Shown: positions 23,431 to 34,751, numbered from the stretch's first letter. The stretch is 64,000 bases of DNA from Siphonodentalium dalli (GCA_032622095.1 CP136064.1:7307512-7371511); one strand, 5' to 3'. The notes: generated by a model not told the origin, from the letters alone. Made by a program: numbers and translations.

Positions 23431-23797
23431 TTAACCCTTTACCCAACAGAAGGGCCCTGTGCCAATGCATTCCCATAGGTCGCCTCGCATATATAAGAGA
23501 ATGCATTGGCTTAACACATTAAAAATTATAAAATTGTTAAAGAATGTAAGAAAAAATGTTAAAAAGATTTTTTTTAGGCCAATGCATTCTCTTATATATG
23601 CGAGGCAACCTATGGTCGACTCGCATATATAAGAGAATGCATTGGCACAGGGCATAACTAACTATCACAATGTGGTCAAGGAGCCGGTTCCAATGATACC
23701 CATATTTGTATGGTTCTATTGAGACAGACCGAAGATATTTTAGGCTGTTGAAGCTTTATTTGGCCGGTTTTGGCCGGTTTGTTGGGTAAAGGGTTAA
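23431..23797. mobile_element. TTAA-flanked MITE, family A, copy 1
   Basis: Left TTAACCCTTTACCCAACA and right TGTTGGGTAAAGGGTTAA are perfect inverted ends with TTAA at each side. Two hairpin cassettes lie inside, the left one shortened. The right subterminal part (GGAGCCGGTTCCAATGATA ... GGCCGGTTTTGGCCGG) is in reverse orientation relative to copy 24694-25093. The ends fit a piggyBac-type non-autonomous element. Confidence 0.85.
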
Positions 23798-24396
23798 AGA
23801 TACGGGCGGCGTTGGCGGTGGGTATGCTGTTAAAATATTCACCTCCGTCAAAAACCACCAGAAACAGAAAGAATAGTAAAATATAGACAGATTTTGTTCT
23901 TATACCAATCAGAAATATGGCATAAACAGTATGTTATTGTCAATTGTTTTTCCTTTGTTATGTAAACAAAAGCAAAAAACGGTTTGTTACCTGGCTTTTG
24001 TTTAGATCCGGATATGGTAAATTAAAAGAGCATTATTTTTTACTGTTTTCCTGATATGGAAATTATAAAGGGCGTTTATATCATTTTTGTATGATTAACC
24101 AATAGAATTGCGCCGTACGTGTTATGTAAACAGAAGCACAGCTCTTGTTTACATACACCATCGTACGTCTTGACGACAATATACTATTTACGCACTGATT
24201 ATGTTTGGCATATGAACTGAACTATATATATTTTAATATTCCTTCTGTTGATGGCGATTTGAACAAATATGAATATTTCTGCAATGAACGCCACTGGTGC
24301 CTTTAACATCGATGGGAAACAAAACTGGATTGGATATTCCAACATCGGATTAAACATCCAGAAGTCACAAACAAGTGGACACCATCCAGTGACATA
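23798..24396. other. No gene seen
   Basis: AT-rich sequence. The phrase 'gggcggcgttggcggt' and its surroundings (about 23805-23870) resemble 7285-7340, so a dispersed repeat is possible. Confidence 0.4.
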
Positions 24397-24587
24397 CAGT
24401 GCTGCCCTAAATAATCGACTCCTTAACCACAGCAGAATTATGGGTAACTTTTCAGGATTTAGTCAGAAATATGGCTTGTTGCCATTCATCGGAATTGAAT
24501 GCCAACAAGCCATATTTCCGACTAAATCCTGACAAGTTACCCATAATTCTGATGTGGTTAAGGAGTCGATTATTTAGGACATTACTG
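24397..24587. mobile_element. Tc1/mariner-type MITE, family F
   Basis: TA-flanked foldback. Left end CAGTGCTGCCCTAAATAATC is mirrored at the right (GATTATTTAGGACATTACTG), with TA just outside both ends. The arms are almost complementary throughout, with apex near 24485-24500. Confidence 0.85.
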
Positions 24588-24693
24588 TATAATTTTACCA
24601 ATTAATATGCAGGTTTTCATAAAATAGATCCTCAATCTTATGAGTGTGACATGTCTGAAATATTAAGTATCTGATCTGGTCTTCATGATGCCA

Positions 24694-25093
24694 TTAACCC
24701 TTTACCCAACAAACCGGCCAAAACCGGCCAAATAAAGCTTCAACAGCCTAAAATATCTTCGGTCTGTCTCAATAGAACCATACAAATATGGATATCATTG
24801 GAACCGGCTCCTTGACCACATTGTGATAGTTACAGTTATGCCCTGTGCCAATGCATTCTCTTATATATGCGAGTCGACCATAGGTCGCCTCGCATATATA
24901 AGAGAATGCATTGGCCTAAAAAAAATCTTTTTTTAACACTTTTTACCATTTTTTATTACATTCTTTAACAATTTTATAATTTTTAATGTGTTAAGCCAAT
25001 GCATTCTCCTATATATGCGAGGCGACCCATGGTCGACTCGCATATATAAGAGAATGCATTGGCACAGGGCCTTTCTGTTGGGTAAAGGGTTAA
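24694..25093. mobile_element. TTAA-flanked MITE, family A, complete reference copy
   Basis: Exactly 400 bp including both TTAA. Order: TIR, GGCCAAAACCGGCCAAATAA, GTCTGTCTCAATAGAACC block, hairpin 1 (24845-24918), AT-rich filler, hairpin 2 (24998-25066, inverted order of loop halves), TIR. Each hairpin has a 27-bp stem. Noncoding. Confidence 0.9.
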
Positions 25094-25898
25094 ATGACTC
25101 CCTCGAGGTGACTGTATAAAGAAGAGTGTCACGCCGCCTACCGCTCCGATAAATAGACTGTCACTCCCTTGTCACAAATAGAAGAAGCTCTTTATATCTC
25201 ATAACTCTTTTTACTCTTTGCAGAAATGTCAGAATTTGGATTGTACAGTTAACATGATGACAGGAGGCATTTCCGACTCAGTGGGGTAGCTCTCCTAAAC
25301 AGCTGGTTCAATTCTGGACAAAACGGCAACTGGCAAGAACACGTGTAATTAGCTGACAGAACGGAGCGATGTGATTTGATTGGTTTTTCAAGCCAGCGGG
25401 ATTTGAGGATTGGCTCAGCATGGGGCACGTGAATGTGATTGTCATATGTTTCATTCCACGTGCTAAAGGGAGTTAATTGTTTTCTGGGCTCCTAACTCAT
25501 TCAGGAACTGCTTTTAGATGACAAACATGGTCACATGATGCTACAAGTGGAATCGACCAATACGTGCTTAGTTATGTGAATGTTCAGTTGTTTCCAGTAC
25601 TAGTAGAATCATACTTTCAGGGTTTTCACATGCCAGTCGATGGTTCATGAACTTCACTCGTTACTTGCCGTCTGCTGTTATATTACTGCTCTTAGAAATT
25701 TTGGAAAATTCTAATATATTTTTATTGCAAGCCATCAACTGCTAGTGATTCAACTAACATTTATGACTTTTAAACAGTTGTTCGCCTTTTCTCGCAATCT
25801 CGTCTATCAAGTCTGAGTTGATGTGGTAACGTTTTAATTAATCAAAAATTATTTTGTATCCATAGTAATAAGTGGTACTATAATATTGGTTGTCAGCC
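25094..25898 (+). promoter_or_regulatory. Upstream region of the sulfotransferase gene
   Basis: No repeat is recognised in these 800 bases, which is rare in this window and fits a promoter/5' UTR. No clear TATA box stands out. A possible 5' UTR acceptor (ttggttgtcag) lies directly before the start codon at 25899, so the transcription start may be further upstream on a separate exon. Confidence 0.35.
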
Positions 25899-26719
25899 AT
25901 GGGACGACCATGTCATATGAGACAGGTGTGTTACTGTATATTCCTGTCTCTCTCAGTAGTGTTTCTTCTTCACTACACGCTGCTATGTGAACAACCTCCG
26001 AGTGCAGTGATGGTGCCGCGAGAGAAAGTTAAATACATTTACGACCGAGAACAGAAAGCGATTCCATACGACTCGAACATGCCTCTCATATTCATTGGTG
26101 GAATGCCGCGAAGTGGTACGACGCTTCTTCGTGCAATGCTGGACGCTCATCCCGACGTGAGATGCGGCGAGGAAACGAGAGTGATACCGAGAATTCTGGG
26201 AATGCGAGGTCAATGGGAGAAATCAGTCGTCGAAAAAACTCGTTTAAACGAGGCTGGTTTAACTTCGGAAGTTTTAGATTCCGCTGTTAAAGCGTTTATT
26301 TTAGAAATAATCGCCAAACATGGCGAGGCGGCGAATCGTTTGTGCAACAAGGACCCGTTTACTCTTAAATCTAGTCTTTATCTCAGTCGACTGTTTCCTA
26401 ACGCCCGGTTTTTACTTCTCATCCGAGACGGGAGAGCCACTGTGAGTTCTATAATCAAAAGAAAAGTGACGATAACGGGTTTTAATTTGGAAAGTTTCCG
26501 TGATTGCATGGCGAAATGGAATCAGGCTATGGAGACGATGTACGCTCAGTGCATTCAGGTCGGACCGGATTATTGCATGCCCGTGTATTACGAACAACTC
26601 GTTCTGCATCCTCAGGTGTGGATGAAACGAGTTCTTAACTTTCTTAATCTGCCTTGGAACGCTACAGTGCTTCATCATGAGGACTTTATAGAGAAACCGG
26701 GCGGAGTATCTATATCAAA
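25899..26719 (+). CDS. TPST: Protein-tyrosine sulfotransferase, exon 1
   Basis: Encodes residues 1-273 of a 374-residue protein (human TPST1/2 are 370/377). TPST transfers sulfate from PAPS to tyrosines of secreted and membrane proteins in the trans-Golgi. Seen here: a type II signal anchor (about 11-30), then the 5'-phosphosulfate loop GGMPRSGTT (67-75). The [11 protein letters not shown] motif (88-98) carries the catalytic glutamate. CNKDP starts at 149, the 3'-phosphate segment [10 protein letters not shown] at 175-184, and an N-glycosylation sequon is at Asn254. Cysteine pairs 89/149 and 218/226 have the same spacing as the two disulfides of the human enzymes. The start at 25899 is chosen because GCCATGG is a strong context and gives the family's usual N-terminus; an upstream in-frame TTG is not a plausible start. 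The exon ends TCA AA|GTACGT; the open frame beyond it is intron. The donor region is tandemly repeated (26700-26910). Confidence 0.95.
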
Positions 26720-26910
26720 GTACGTACCTTATATCAAAGTACGTACCTTATATCAAAGTACGTACCTTATTAGTGCGGAGTATCTATATCAAAGTACGTA
26801 CTTTATTAGTCACCTCGATTATAGAGAAACCTGGCGGAATATCTATATCAAAGTACGTACCTTATTAGGGCGGAATATCTATATCAAAGTACGTACCTTG
26901 ATCGAGCATG
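26700..26910 (+). repeat. Tandem duplication of the exon 1 end and splice donor
   Basis: The sequence TATATCAAAGTACGTAC, containing the exon end and donor, occurs six times. Potential GTACGT donors begin at 26720, 26739, 26758, 26794, 26853 and 26889. One longer unit (about 26819-26855) even repeats the last ~35 exon bases, encoding Glu-Lys-Pro-Gly-Gly, with changes. Relative offsets are 0, 19, 38, 74, 133 and 169, so only the first donor joins exon 2 in frame. Confidence 0.9.
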
Positions 26911-26957
26911 CAGTGCTTTCTGTATTTATTGCACATCCCACTTTAAATTGACTTATT

Positions 26958-28121
26958 AGTCGAGTTTTCAAAAACTCGACTTATGGTTTGGCGAGGGACG
27001 GTTGGCGGGCGGGCGGACCTAAAGAATGCCTTATAACTTTGACATTTGTGAATTTGAAATTTGGTATGGCAGTTGCTCCCAATGACTATTTACTGCCTGT
27101 AGAAAATGGGTCATGTCCGAACTTTTTTACAAGAGTTATCCATCTTAGATGGTTTTTAGTTAAGTTTTTCACGCGATAACTCACGCAAATATTAACCAAT
27201 TTCAACAATATTTGGTATATGAGACTCTTGCAACAATATCTCGGACGAGTTCGAAAACCACGTTTGTCCGAATTATTTTTCCGGAGTTATGGGTCTTAGT
27301 TTGTCTATTTTTAGCAAATTTATCACTGTTAGCGCGATAACTCAATGAAATATTAACCTATTTCAACAATATTTGGTATATGAGTCTTCTGCAACAATAT
27401 CTCAGACGAGTTCGAAAACCAGGTTTTTCCGAATTTTTTCCGCGGAGTTATGGGTCTTAGTTTGTCTATTTTTAGCAATTTTATCATCGTTAGCGCGATA
27501 ACTGGATGACATATTAACCGATTTCAACAATATTTGGTATATGAGTCTCCTGCAACAATATCTCGGACGAGTTCGAAAACCAAGTTTGTCCGATTTTTTT
27601 TCGTGGAGTTATGGGTCTTCGTTTGTCTATTATTAGCAATTTTATCACCGTTAGCGCGATAACTCGATGAAATATTAACCGATTTCAACAATATTTGGTA
27701 TATGAGTCTCCTGCAACAATATCTCGGACGAGTTCGAAAACCAAGTTTGTCCGATTTTTTTTCGTGGAGTTATGGGTCTTCGCTTGTCTATTTTTTAGCA
27801 TTTTATCACCATTAGCGCGATAACTCGATGAAATATTAACCGATTTCAACAATATTTGGTATATGAGTCTCCTGCAACAATATCTCGGACGAGATCGAAA
27901 ATCAGGTTTGTCCGAATTTGTTTCGCGGAGTTATGGGTCTTAGTTTGTCTATTTTAATCACAATTTTATCACCGTTAGTGCGATAACTCAGTGAAATATT
28001 AACGGATTCAATTGATATTTGGTATATGGGTCTATTGCAATAATATACCACCGTCCAACTTTTTTTCCCGGAGTTGTACACCTTATTGGCAGAATTTGGT
28101 TCGACTGCTAAAAAACTCGAC
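26958..28121 (+). repeat. ~161-bp tandem array bounded by GTCGAGTTTT ends
   Basis: Starts with a perfect palindrome GTCGAGTTTTCAAAAACTCG AC (26959-26980) and ends with AAAAACTCGAC near 28121. Between are about six units of about 161 bp, each with GCGATAACTCGATGAAATAT, CAACAATATTTGGTATATG, a GACGAGTTCGAAAACCA segment and GGAGTTATGGGTCTT. Units begin near 27171, 27332, 27494, 27655, 27815 and 27978. Related units occur at 30241-30940 and 50040-50545. Confidence 0.85.
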
Positions 28122-28460
28122 AAAAGCATCTTAGATGCGTACCCCTTGTTTCATTTAAATTGCATAAAAAATATAGTATTCAAAATTAATAATTCTGACT
28201 TGCACACCACGTGAGAAATACAAATTCTTTCAGGTGAAGCCATGATTATATTGAATATAGGAATTATATTAGTAGTATATGTGCAATAAAAATACATATA
28301 TATAACATGTACATGTACATATATATACAAGTTGTAACAAAAGAAAAATAAAAATTATAAAAAAAAAGTACGGAACTTATTAGTCACCTTGATGATGCAT
28401 TTAGGGGATATAGAAACTGAACAGAAGGGAAAAAGTAATTGTTAATTTGAGACTGTAGAT
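28122..28460. other. Intron sequence, nothing recognised
   Basis: AT-rich intron of the sulfotransferase gene with a short acatgtacatgtacat run near 28306-28320. Confidence 0.5.
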
Positions 28461-28600
28461 ACTTCCTAGAAGATGAGGCCAAAGCAGAATTAGATCCCCT
28501 GAGGGTGAATTTGTTGATGCTAGCCCGCAGTGCAGGGTAGCGTCACTAAATTCACCCTCTGGGGACCTCATTCTGCAAATGTCAGACATACTATATCCAG
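28461..28600. repeat. Family E (hAT-type MITE) fragment
   Basis: Contains the inner palindrome of family E (GAGGGTGAATTTGTTGATGC and mirror AAATTCACCCTCTGGGGACC) but lacks both full termini. Confidence 0.65.
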
Positions 28601-28656
28601 CCTTGCTTGAGGCGCATCTCTCAGTTTTCAAGCAGACAATAACCTTTAATACTTCA

Positions 28657-28896
28657 TTAACACTTTCATGATGGGCGCTGCGCTGGTGCAGCATTAAAGA
28701 TCCTGTACCAGTGCATTCTCTAATATATGCATATCTCCCATAGGGAGCCTCGCATATTTAAGAGAATGCACTGCTGCCTTACACGGTCAAGGTAAATATT
28801 GTTAGGTCAATGTATTCTCTTACATGTATATATGTAAGGCTCCTTTAAAGGGTCTTTAATGTTGTGCCAGTGCAGCTCCTGTCATGAAATGGTTAA
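28657..28896. mobile_element. TTAA-flanked MITE, family B, copy 2
   Basis: Begins TTAACACTTTCATGATGGG and ends GTCATGAAATGGTTAA. Inside are GCTGCGCTGGTGCAGC near the left end and two diverged hairpin cassettes. Confidence 0.75.
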
Positions 28897-29013
28897 TAAA
28901 TCTGGATTCCCATGCCCGAGCTGTCGGTGGCATTGATTGCAGATATTAAACGTGTTTGATTAAATACAAATCAAAGATGTATTGATTACCATCCTACTTA
29001 CTACAGACAAATA
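28893..29013 (+). repeat. Left copy of a ~1 kb-spaced direct repeat
   Basis: The 121 bases (TTAATAAATCTGGATTCCCA ... CTACAGACAAATAG) recur at 29899-30018 with few changes. Each copy follows the right end of a B-type MITE, so MITE and flank were duplicated together. Confidence 0.8.
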
Positions 29014-29428
29014 GATCAAAGATTTCCTCTATATCCAGGCTATATTGTGGCGCCTCTCTCTGTTTTCATCCAGACATTAAATAACCTTGGTGTTTAGCTC
29101 CCACTAGGAAGCTGCTTGAAAAAATGGATAAAAAATTGGTAAAAATTGTAAGAATAATGATAAAAAACAATTTTTTTATAAAGAATGTAAGAAAAAAGTG
29201 ATAAAGAATGTAAGAAAAAATTATCAAAACAAATTAAAGAATGTTGAAAAAATGATAAAATTGGTAAAGAATATAAGAACAAATTATAAGAATTGTTATA
29301 GAATGTAAGAAAAAATTATAAAAAAAAAGATAAAAATTGGTAAAGAATGTAAGGAAAAAAATTTATAAAAATGATTAAAGAATATAAGAAAAATTTATAA
29401 TTTTTTTTTTAGGCCATATGCATTCTCT
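29014..29428. repeat. AT-rich ~30-bp degenerate repeats
   Basis: From about 29115 the sequence is a degenerate repeat of AAAGAATGTAAGAAAAAA with variable spacers, the expanded form of the filler found between hairpins of families A-D. It leads to the left remnant of a hairpin (GGCCATATGCATTCTCT) that is interrupted by the insertion at 29429. Confidence 0.7.
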
Positions 29429-29801
29429 CAGGGGCGCCGGAAGCATCCAAGGGCAGGAGGGGCAGAGCCTACAAAAAGGGCACTTTTTCGCAAAAAAGGG
29501 CATTTTCTCCGCAAACTCGGGAAAATAACCATAAATTCATTGTGGCAAAAATCCCTATTTTAATGGTATTTGTCGGTTTTTATGGCCGTTTTGTGATAAA
29601 ATTGACAAAAAATTAATATTCCTTGTGAAATTGGTGGTATTTGGACCAAAAAAGTCACATTTTGCTATAAAAACACGAGATTAAACACACAAAAAGCATT
29701 TTCTGTCTCCAGAAAAAGGGCAAGTCCTGCCCCCGCTCGCCCCCTTGGTCAAGGGCAGGGGGGTCAGCTGCCCCCTTTGCCCCCCTCTTCCTGCGCCCCT
29801 G
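29429..29801. mobile_element. hAT-type MITE, family L, copy 1 (nested)
   Basis: Ends CAGGGGCGCCGGAAGCATCC and CTTCCTGCGCCCCTG. Perfect 8-bp target duplication CATTCTCT at 29421-29428 and 29802-29809. The target is the hairpin of a B/A-type MITE, so this insertion is younger than that copy. It has no coding capacity and is rich in 'aaaagggca' phrases. Confidence 0.9.
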
Positions 29802-30018
29802 CATTCTCTTATATATGCGAGGCGACCTATAATTGACTTACATGTTTAAGAGAATGCATTGGGACAGGGTCTTTAATGTTGCACCCGTCATGGAATGTTT
29901 AATAAATCTGGATTCCCATGCCCGAGCTGTTGGTGGCATTGATTGCAGATATTAGATGTGTTTGATTAAATACAAATTAAAGATGTATTGATTATCATTC
30001 TACTTACTACAGACAAAT
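29802..30018. repeat. Right half of the interrupted MITE plus duplicated flank
   Basis: 29802-29870 continues the broken hairpin (ATTCTCTTATATATGCGAGG ... AAGAGAATGCATTGG). Then follow B-type end sequence and the second copy (29899-30018) of the direct repeat at 28893-29013. Confidence 0.75.
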
Positions 30019-30240
30019 AGCATTGTATTAGTCTGGTGGAAATGAGATAGGGCTGGAAATAACCTGGATTGTGTTAAATGGTTAAAATCACCACCCGCAT
30101 TCCCTCCCTGGGATAGCCCTTCTCGATATCGTACACTTCTATAGCTGAATACTGAAAGAGTAATATCACGCTGTGGGCAAATATTGAGTAAACCCCGTTT
30201 TGAAGAGTACATGTAGGTTTTTATGTTTACCCATACCATG

Positions 30241-30940
30241 TATGGTAAACATAGTGTCGTTGTCCGGATTGACCACTCGTCGTGCGTCCGTCCGTCCGTC
30301 TGTCTGTCCGTCCGTAGACAATTTACGTGTAATGCGATAACTCAAACATTTTTTACCTGATCAACACCAAATTTTGTATATGGGGTTTTCAGCCCAAAAT
30401 ACAGATCGTGTTCGAATATGGGTTTGATCCGACTTTTTTTGACAGAGTTATGGCCCTTTTTCGACTTAGAATTCACGCATTCTGCCATAACTCAAACATT
30501 TTTTATCTGATCGGAACCAAATTTGGTATGTGAGTTTCTCGGCCTAAAATACAGATCGAGTTCGAATATGGGTTTGATCCGACTTTTTATTACGGAGTTA
30601 TGGCCCTTTTTCGACTTAGAATTCATGAATTCTGCCATAACTCAAACATTTTTTATCTGATTGGAACCAAATTTGGTGTATGAGTTTCTCAGACCAACAT
30701 ACAGATTGATTTCGAATATGGGTTTGATCGGATTTTTTTTAATGGTGTTATGGTCCTTTGACATATGATTCACACATACATGTACTTCGATAAATCAACC
30801 ATTTTTCATCTGATAGGAACCAAATTTGGTATGTGAGTTTCTCAACTCAAAATACAGAACGAGTTTGAATATGGGTTAGATCCAATTTGTTATACCAGAG
30901 ATATGGCCCTTTTTAAACTAAGAATTATCCAGATTATAAC
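30241..30940 (+). repeat. ~150-bp tandem array, same superfamily as 27.0-28.1 kb
   Basis: After a GTCCGTCCGTCCGTCTGTCT run, about four units share CATAACTCAAACATTTTTTA, ACCAAATTTGGTATGTGAG, ATACAGATCGAGTTCGAATA and GGAGTTATGGCCCTTTTTCG. Wording and order match the units at 27.2-28.0 kb and 50.1-50.5 kb. Confidence 0.85.
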
Positions 30941-32871
30941 CCAAGTAACTTACAATTAATGAATACCTGCTTCTCTGTGAGCAAGATAAAAGACAATATA
31001 GTTTATTGCTTTGAGAGTTATTTATAGCCCTCATATGTTAGGTCTGTATAAGAGACACAGTGAATTATTGGATAAATTGATTTAGCTATCTTTTTAACCA
31101 CAACTTAGCCAGGTGAATTTATTTAACTAGACCAATGGAGCTCTCTAAGTCCTTGGATGATGGGACTACATTGGATCAAACAGGGCAGAGATAGGTGATT
31201 TAACCCCTTTTACCCATTCCATGTCTTTTAACCTTTTCCATTAAATAAATAATTATATTATTTTGATATCTCACATGGCAATTTGCAACAACATGAATAG
31301 AACTGCTCACACTATGATAGTGGTGACAGGCTCTAGAGTTTAGATGTTATATTAACCCTTCTATATTGACTCATACATTCCAATAATTTGTGTTATTACT
31401 GGTTATTATGTACATTTGTCATATACTACTTTAGATCATAACAGTATACTCTATAATTCAACATTAAAAGATTATGATTCTGATCTTAACAATTTACTAT
31501 CGCCAAGGGATGGGTTAAACATCTGCCGATCGTGATCGGCCTCTCGTTTAGGGTTATTTTGTTATTAATTGTTTTCTTCTGACACAACTCCGGATCCCCG
31601 AGGTGCGTGATAAATCAAATCAACCAAATGTTAACAGTTCGACAAATAAAGCTCACTAAATTGACGAAATGCTCGATGAAGTGTGAGAATAAGTTTCCAT
31701 GTTTCAATTTTTGTGTGTGTTAAGCTTTAAGATGAGTGCATGATGATAAATTTGGACAACGTTGTCAATGTTTCATTGATATACATGAAGATAGTTTAGG
31801 AAACTAAATCTACATTAACCATTGGAATTTGATGCATTTAAGTAGGAAATTATTGACAATTGCATGTGACATTCCACGGTGTCGGAGTAAACCCCGACTC
31901 GGGCAAGATTTTTGCCCACGTCGGAGTTTACTCCTACCCACATTATGTTTTACTTTATCAATTTTACAGTATGTTTGGAAAGATGTCTTTATTTGATTAA
32001 CTGGATAGGGATTTGGGGTTTTTAGTGTCAAAACACGTCATGGGCAAAGTGTCCCATTTAGGCTGATCCATGTTTTTTTTTTAAATTCTCGAGAAGTGTC
32101 TGCATTGAAAGTTTTGCTGAATGAAACTTAAATTTACCCTGAAATTCTGAATGCGCTCGACTAACATTGTGTTTTTCTCTCGAGAACTGATATCTGAGCT
32201 TTATCCTACATGTACCACAGCATCAATAGGCATTTTCCTATCATATACATCTTCCATTCGTTGGTATAACTTCTAAATTGTTTACTTTTAACTACATGTA
32301 ATTATAGACTAGCCCTGGTATGCCGGGGAAAACTCTAACTGTTGTAGCCGGATGTGTGGTTTACTGACACCCACACCAGGGTTTACTGCCCACAGCAGGG
32401 ATTATAGGATGACCAGCGTGAACATGGGTTTCATTGTTTGAAATGCCCACATTTTTCTCAGAGATTGTTATTTTGTGTGGTTTTACCCCTTGAAATTGGC
32501 ATTTATCTTTTATGGCTTTAAAATAGCGTGACATTTTATATTGGTTTATTTTTTATACGGCACTGCCTTTTGCTGTAACTAATTTCGAAGGCTGCCAAGA
32601 CTGACTGAATGTCACCATATTTACTCATGAATAGCAGTTTTCCAGTCTGCACCAAATCCTAGTTTAATTATTTTAGCACATCTAGCCACAATTCAAAACA
32701 AAAGGGCGAGCTCATACTAGTATATACAGAACCCTGAAAATATTTAGTCTGGAATTGCCATCTGCTCTATTTCATTAAAGTATGGTCCGAAATCAACAGC
32801 GAAACCAATCTGATATCGAATAAGAAATCATTCAAATCTGCAATTAATAACCAAGTTTTAGTCAATACCTC
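30941..32871. other. Large intron stretch without recognised features
   Basis: Still inside the sulfotransferase intron. A small imperfect inverted repeat around GTCGGAGTAAACCCCGAC / GTCGGAGTTTACTCC lies at about 31880-31937. No coding signal is seen. Confidence 0.5.
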
Positions 32872-33092
32872 TTAACCCTTTCATGATGGGGGCTGCGCTA
32901 GTGCAGCATTAAAGATCCTATACCAGTGCATTCTCTTATATATGTGAGGCTCCCATAGGGAGCCTCGCACGTATAAGAGAATGCACTGTCTTACAAGGTC
33001 AAGATAAATATTGTTAGGCCAATGTATTAAGAGCATGCACTGACACAGGGTTTTCGCAAAATTTCAGTAAGCTCCAGTCATGGACGGGTTAA
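32872..33092. mobile_element. TTAA-flanked MITE, family B, copy 3
   Basis: TTAACCCTTTCATGATGGG at the left and CAGTCATGGACGGGTTAA at the right, with one good hairpin (about 32925-32988) and a truncated second one. Confidence 0.8.
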
Positions 33093-33135
33093 CAGTGAAT
33101 TTGTCAATCTGTAGAATGCTGTAATAATAATTAAT

Positions 33136-33461
33136 TTAACCCTTTACCCAACAGAACGGCCCTGTGCCAATGCATTCTCTTATATATGCGAGTCGACCAT
33201 AGGTCGCCTCGCATATATAAGAGAATGCATTGGCTTAACACATTAAAAATTATAAAATTGTTAAAGAATGTAAGAAAAAATGGCCAATGCATTCTCTTAT
33301 ATATGCGAGGCGACCTATGGTCGACTCGCATATATAAGAGAATGCATTGGCACAGGGCATAACTGTAACTATCACAATGTGGTCAAGGAGCCGGTTCCAA
33401 TGATATCCATATTTGTATGGTTCTATTGAGACAGACCGAAGATATTTTAGGCTGTTGAAGC
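33136..33461. mobile_element. TTAA-flanked MITE, family A, right end lost
   Basis: Starts TTAACCCTTTACCCAACAGA and has both hairpins (33168-33234, 33284-33355). It matches family A up to GGCTGTTGAAGC at about 33461, then unrelated sequence follows where the right TIR should be. Confidence 0.8.
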
Positions 33462-34037
33462 ATTAGTATCTCTGCATGGGGATGATAGGAAGATGAGCAC
33501 TCCTTCATGTCATCCCGGTGATATACTTCTACATCTATTCTTATGTTTTGTATATTCATTGTATATTTCTGAATAATCACACACCCTCCACATTCACACA
33601 ATTAGCTCGCGTAGAAATCAATACATTTCCCAATACGGTTTACATGAACATTTCCGATCTTCATAAACCAATAACTGAAGTGGACCCTTCAGTTATTGGT
33701 TGATGAATGAAATGCCTATACGCCACTTCAAGCCGATCGTGTGCACGTGCTCCCTTTCATGGCGGGAACTTCCTGAATTTTTGCGAAAAACCATGTGCCA
33801 AGCATTCTCTTATATATGCGAGTATGGTTCACCTTGTATATATAAGAGAATGCATTGGCCTAACAATTTTATATTATTTTTTATAATTGTCAAAGAATGT
33901 AAGAAAAAAATAAAAATGTTAAATAATGTAAGAAATAATGATAAAAAAATTATAAAAATTGTTTAAGAATGTAAGAGAAAATGATAAAAAATTATTTTAA
34001 AAATGTAAGAACAAAATGAAAAAAAATGATAAAATTG
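33462..34037. repeat. Short hairpins and AT-rich repeat
   Basis: A perfect stem AACCAATAACTGAA / TTCAGTTATTGGTT lies at about 33666-33703. A hairpin-cassette fragment is at 33797-33862, preceded by a B-type end (AACTTCCTGAATTTTTGCG). Degenerate AAAGAATGTAAGAAAAAA repeats follow to about 34037. Confidence 0.65.
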
Positions 34038-34219
34038 TTATGACCTGGGTGTTAAACTGAGAGAAATGCCCCACTATTACTTAATTTTCTCTCTAAATAT
34101 AGCCAATATTGAGCTTAGCCAGGGCATTGGCCCATGCTTGGCATCGCCCTTGTTTGGTATATATTCGTTTGACTTTACCATAGTTAGGGGGGATGCACCA
34201 TATGGTTATTTTTTTCTTC

Positions 34220-34290
34220 AAGACGCCCACCATTTGCTCTGGTAGATTGTTATTTTATATAATATTTGTTCGCTGCTAGTGAGTTCACAC
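34220..34290 (+). repeat. Upstream copy of the sequence before exon 2
   Basis: AAGACGCCCACCATTTGCTC and the next ~50 bases match 37965-38033, the sequence just upstream of the exon 2 acceptor, with about 90% identity. The two copies bracket the satellite and MITE C. Confidence 0.8.
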
Positions 34291-34637
34291 TGTGCGTTTG
34301 ATGAGACTAAAGCGGATATTGATTCTAATATCTGCGCCACTTGATAAACTATAGATATGAGGGAGTAAAATCAATCAACACGATTCATGGTTAGATAACA
34401 GTTCATTGTGATCAAACAAGATGGAATTCACATGAAACAGCTGGTCACGCTCATATTGTTGTGTTCATTAGATTAGATTTATAGATGTATTTGATAAAAT
34501 ATACATAAACTGGGTACATACTAGTACATGTATGATATTAACAAGTTCATGCAGATAAATGAGGAATGGCACAATAAGGTTAAAACTTGTTTGCATTTAT
34601 TATGATCCCAGCGAGACATGTATAGTAGGCAGGAACC

Positions 34638-34751
34638 AGCCTTGAAATAGTGTGTCTGTCATTTGCAGAATGAGGTCCCCAGAGGGTGAATTTAGTAATG
34701 CTACCCCGCATAGCGGGCTAGCATTACCAAATTCACCCACTGGGGACCTCC
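34638..34751. repeat. Family E (hAT-type MITE) half element
   Basis: Left end CAGCCTTGAAATAGTGTGTC with the inner palindrome around GAATGAGGTCCCCAGAGG. It is cut after the mirrored GGGGACCTC, so the right terminus is missing. Confidence 0.7.

Noticed and set aside
25890-25898. TPST start at the upstream TTG
   Set aside because: TTG is not a plausible animal start here. The ATG at 25899 has strong context and gives the family's N-terminus.
25983-26678. Minus-strand ORFs opposite TPST exon 1
   Set aside because: Shadows of the conserved sense frame.
26720-26951. Extension of TPST exon 1 to the stop at 26951 as a single-exon gene
   Set aside because: It would lose the conserved C-terminal quarter, which is present in exon 2 with matching phase. 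The extension is repeated donor sequence.
33131-33331. Recurrent small ORFs encoding a peptide like YKRMHW
   Set aside because: They are translations of the MITE hairpin cassette, present on both strands wherever it occurs.
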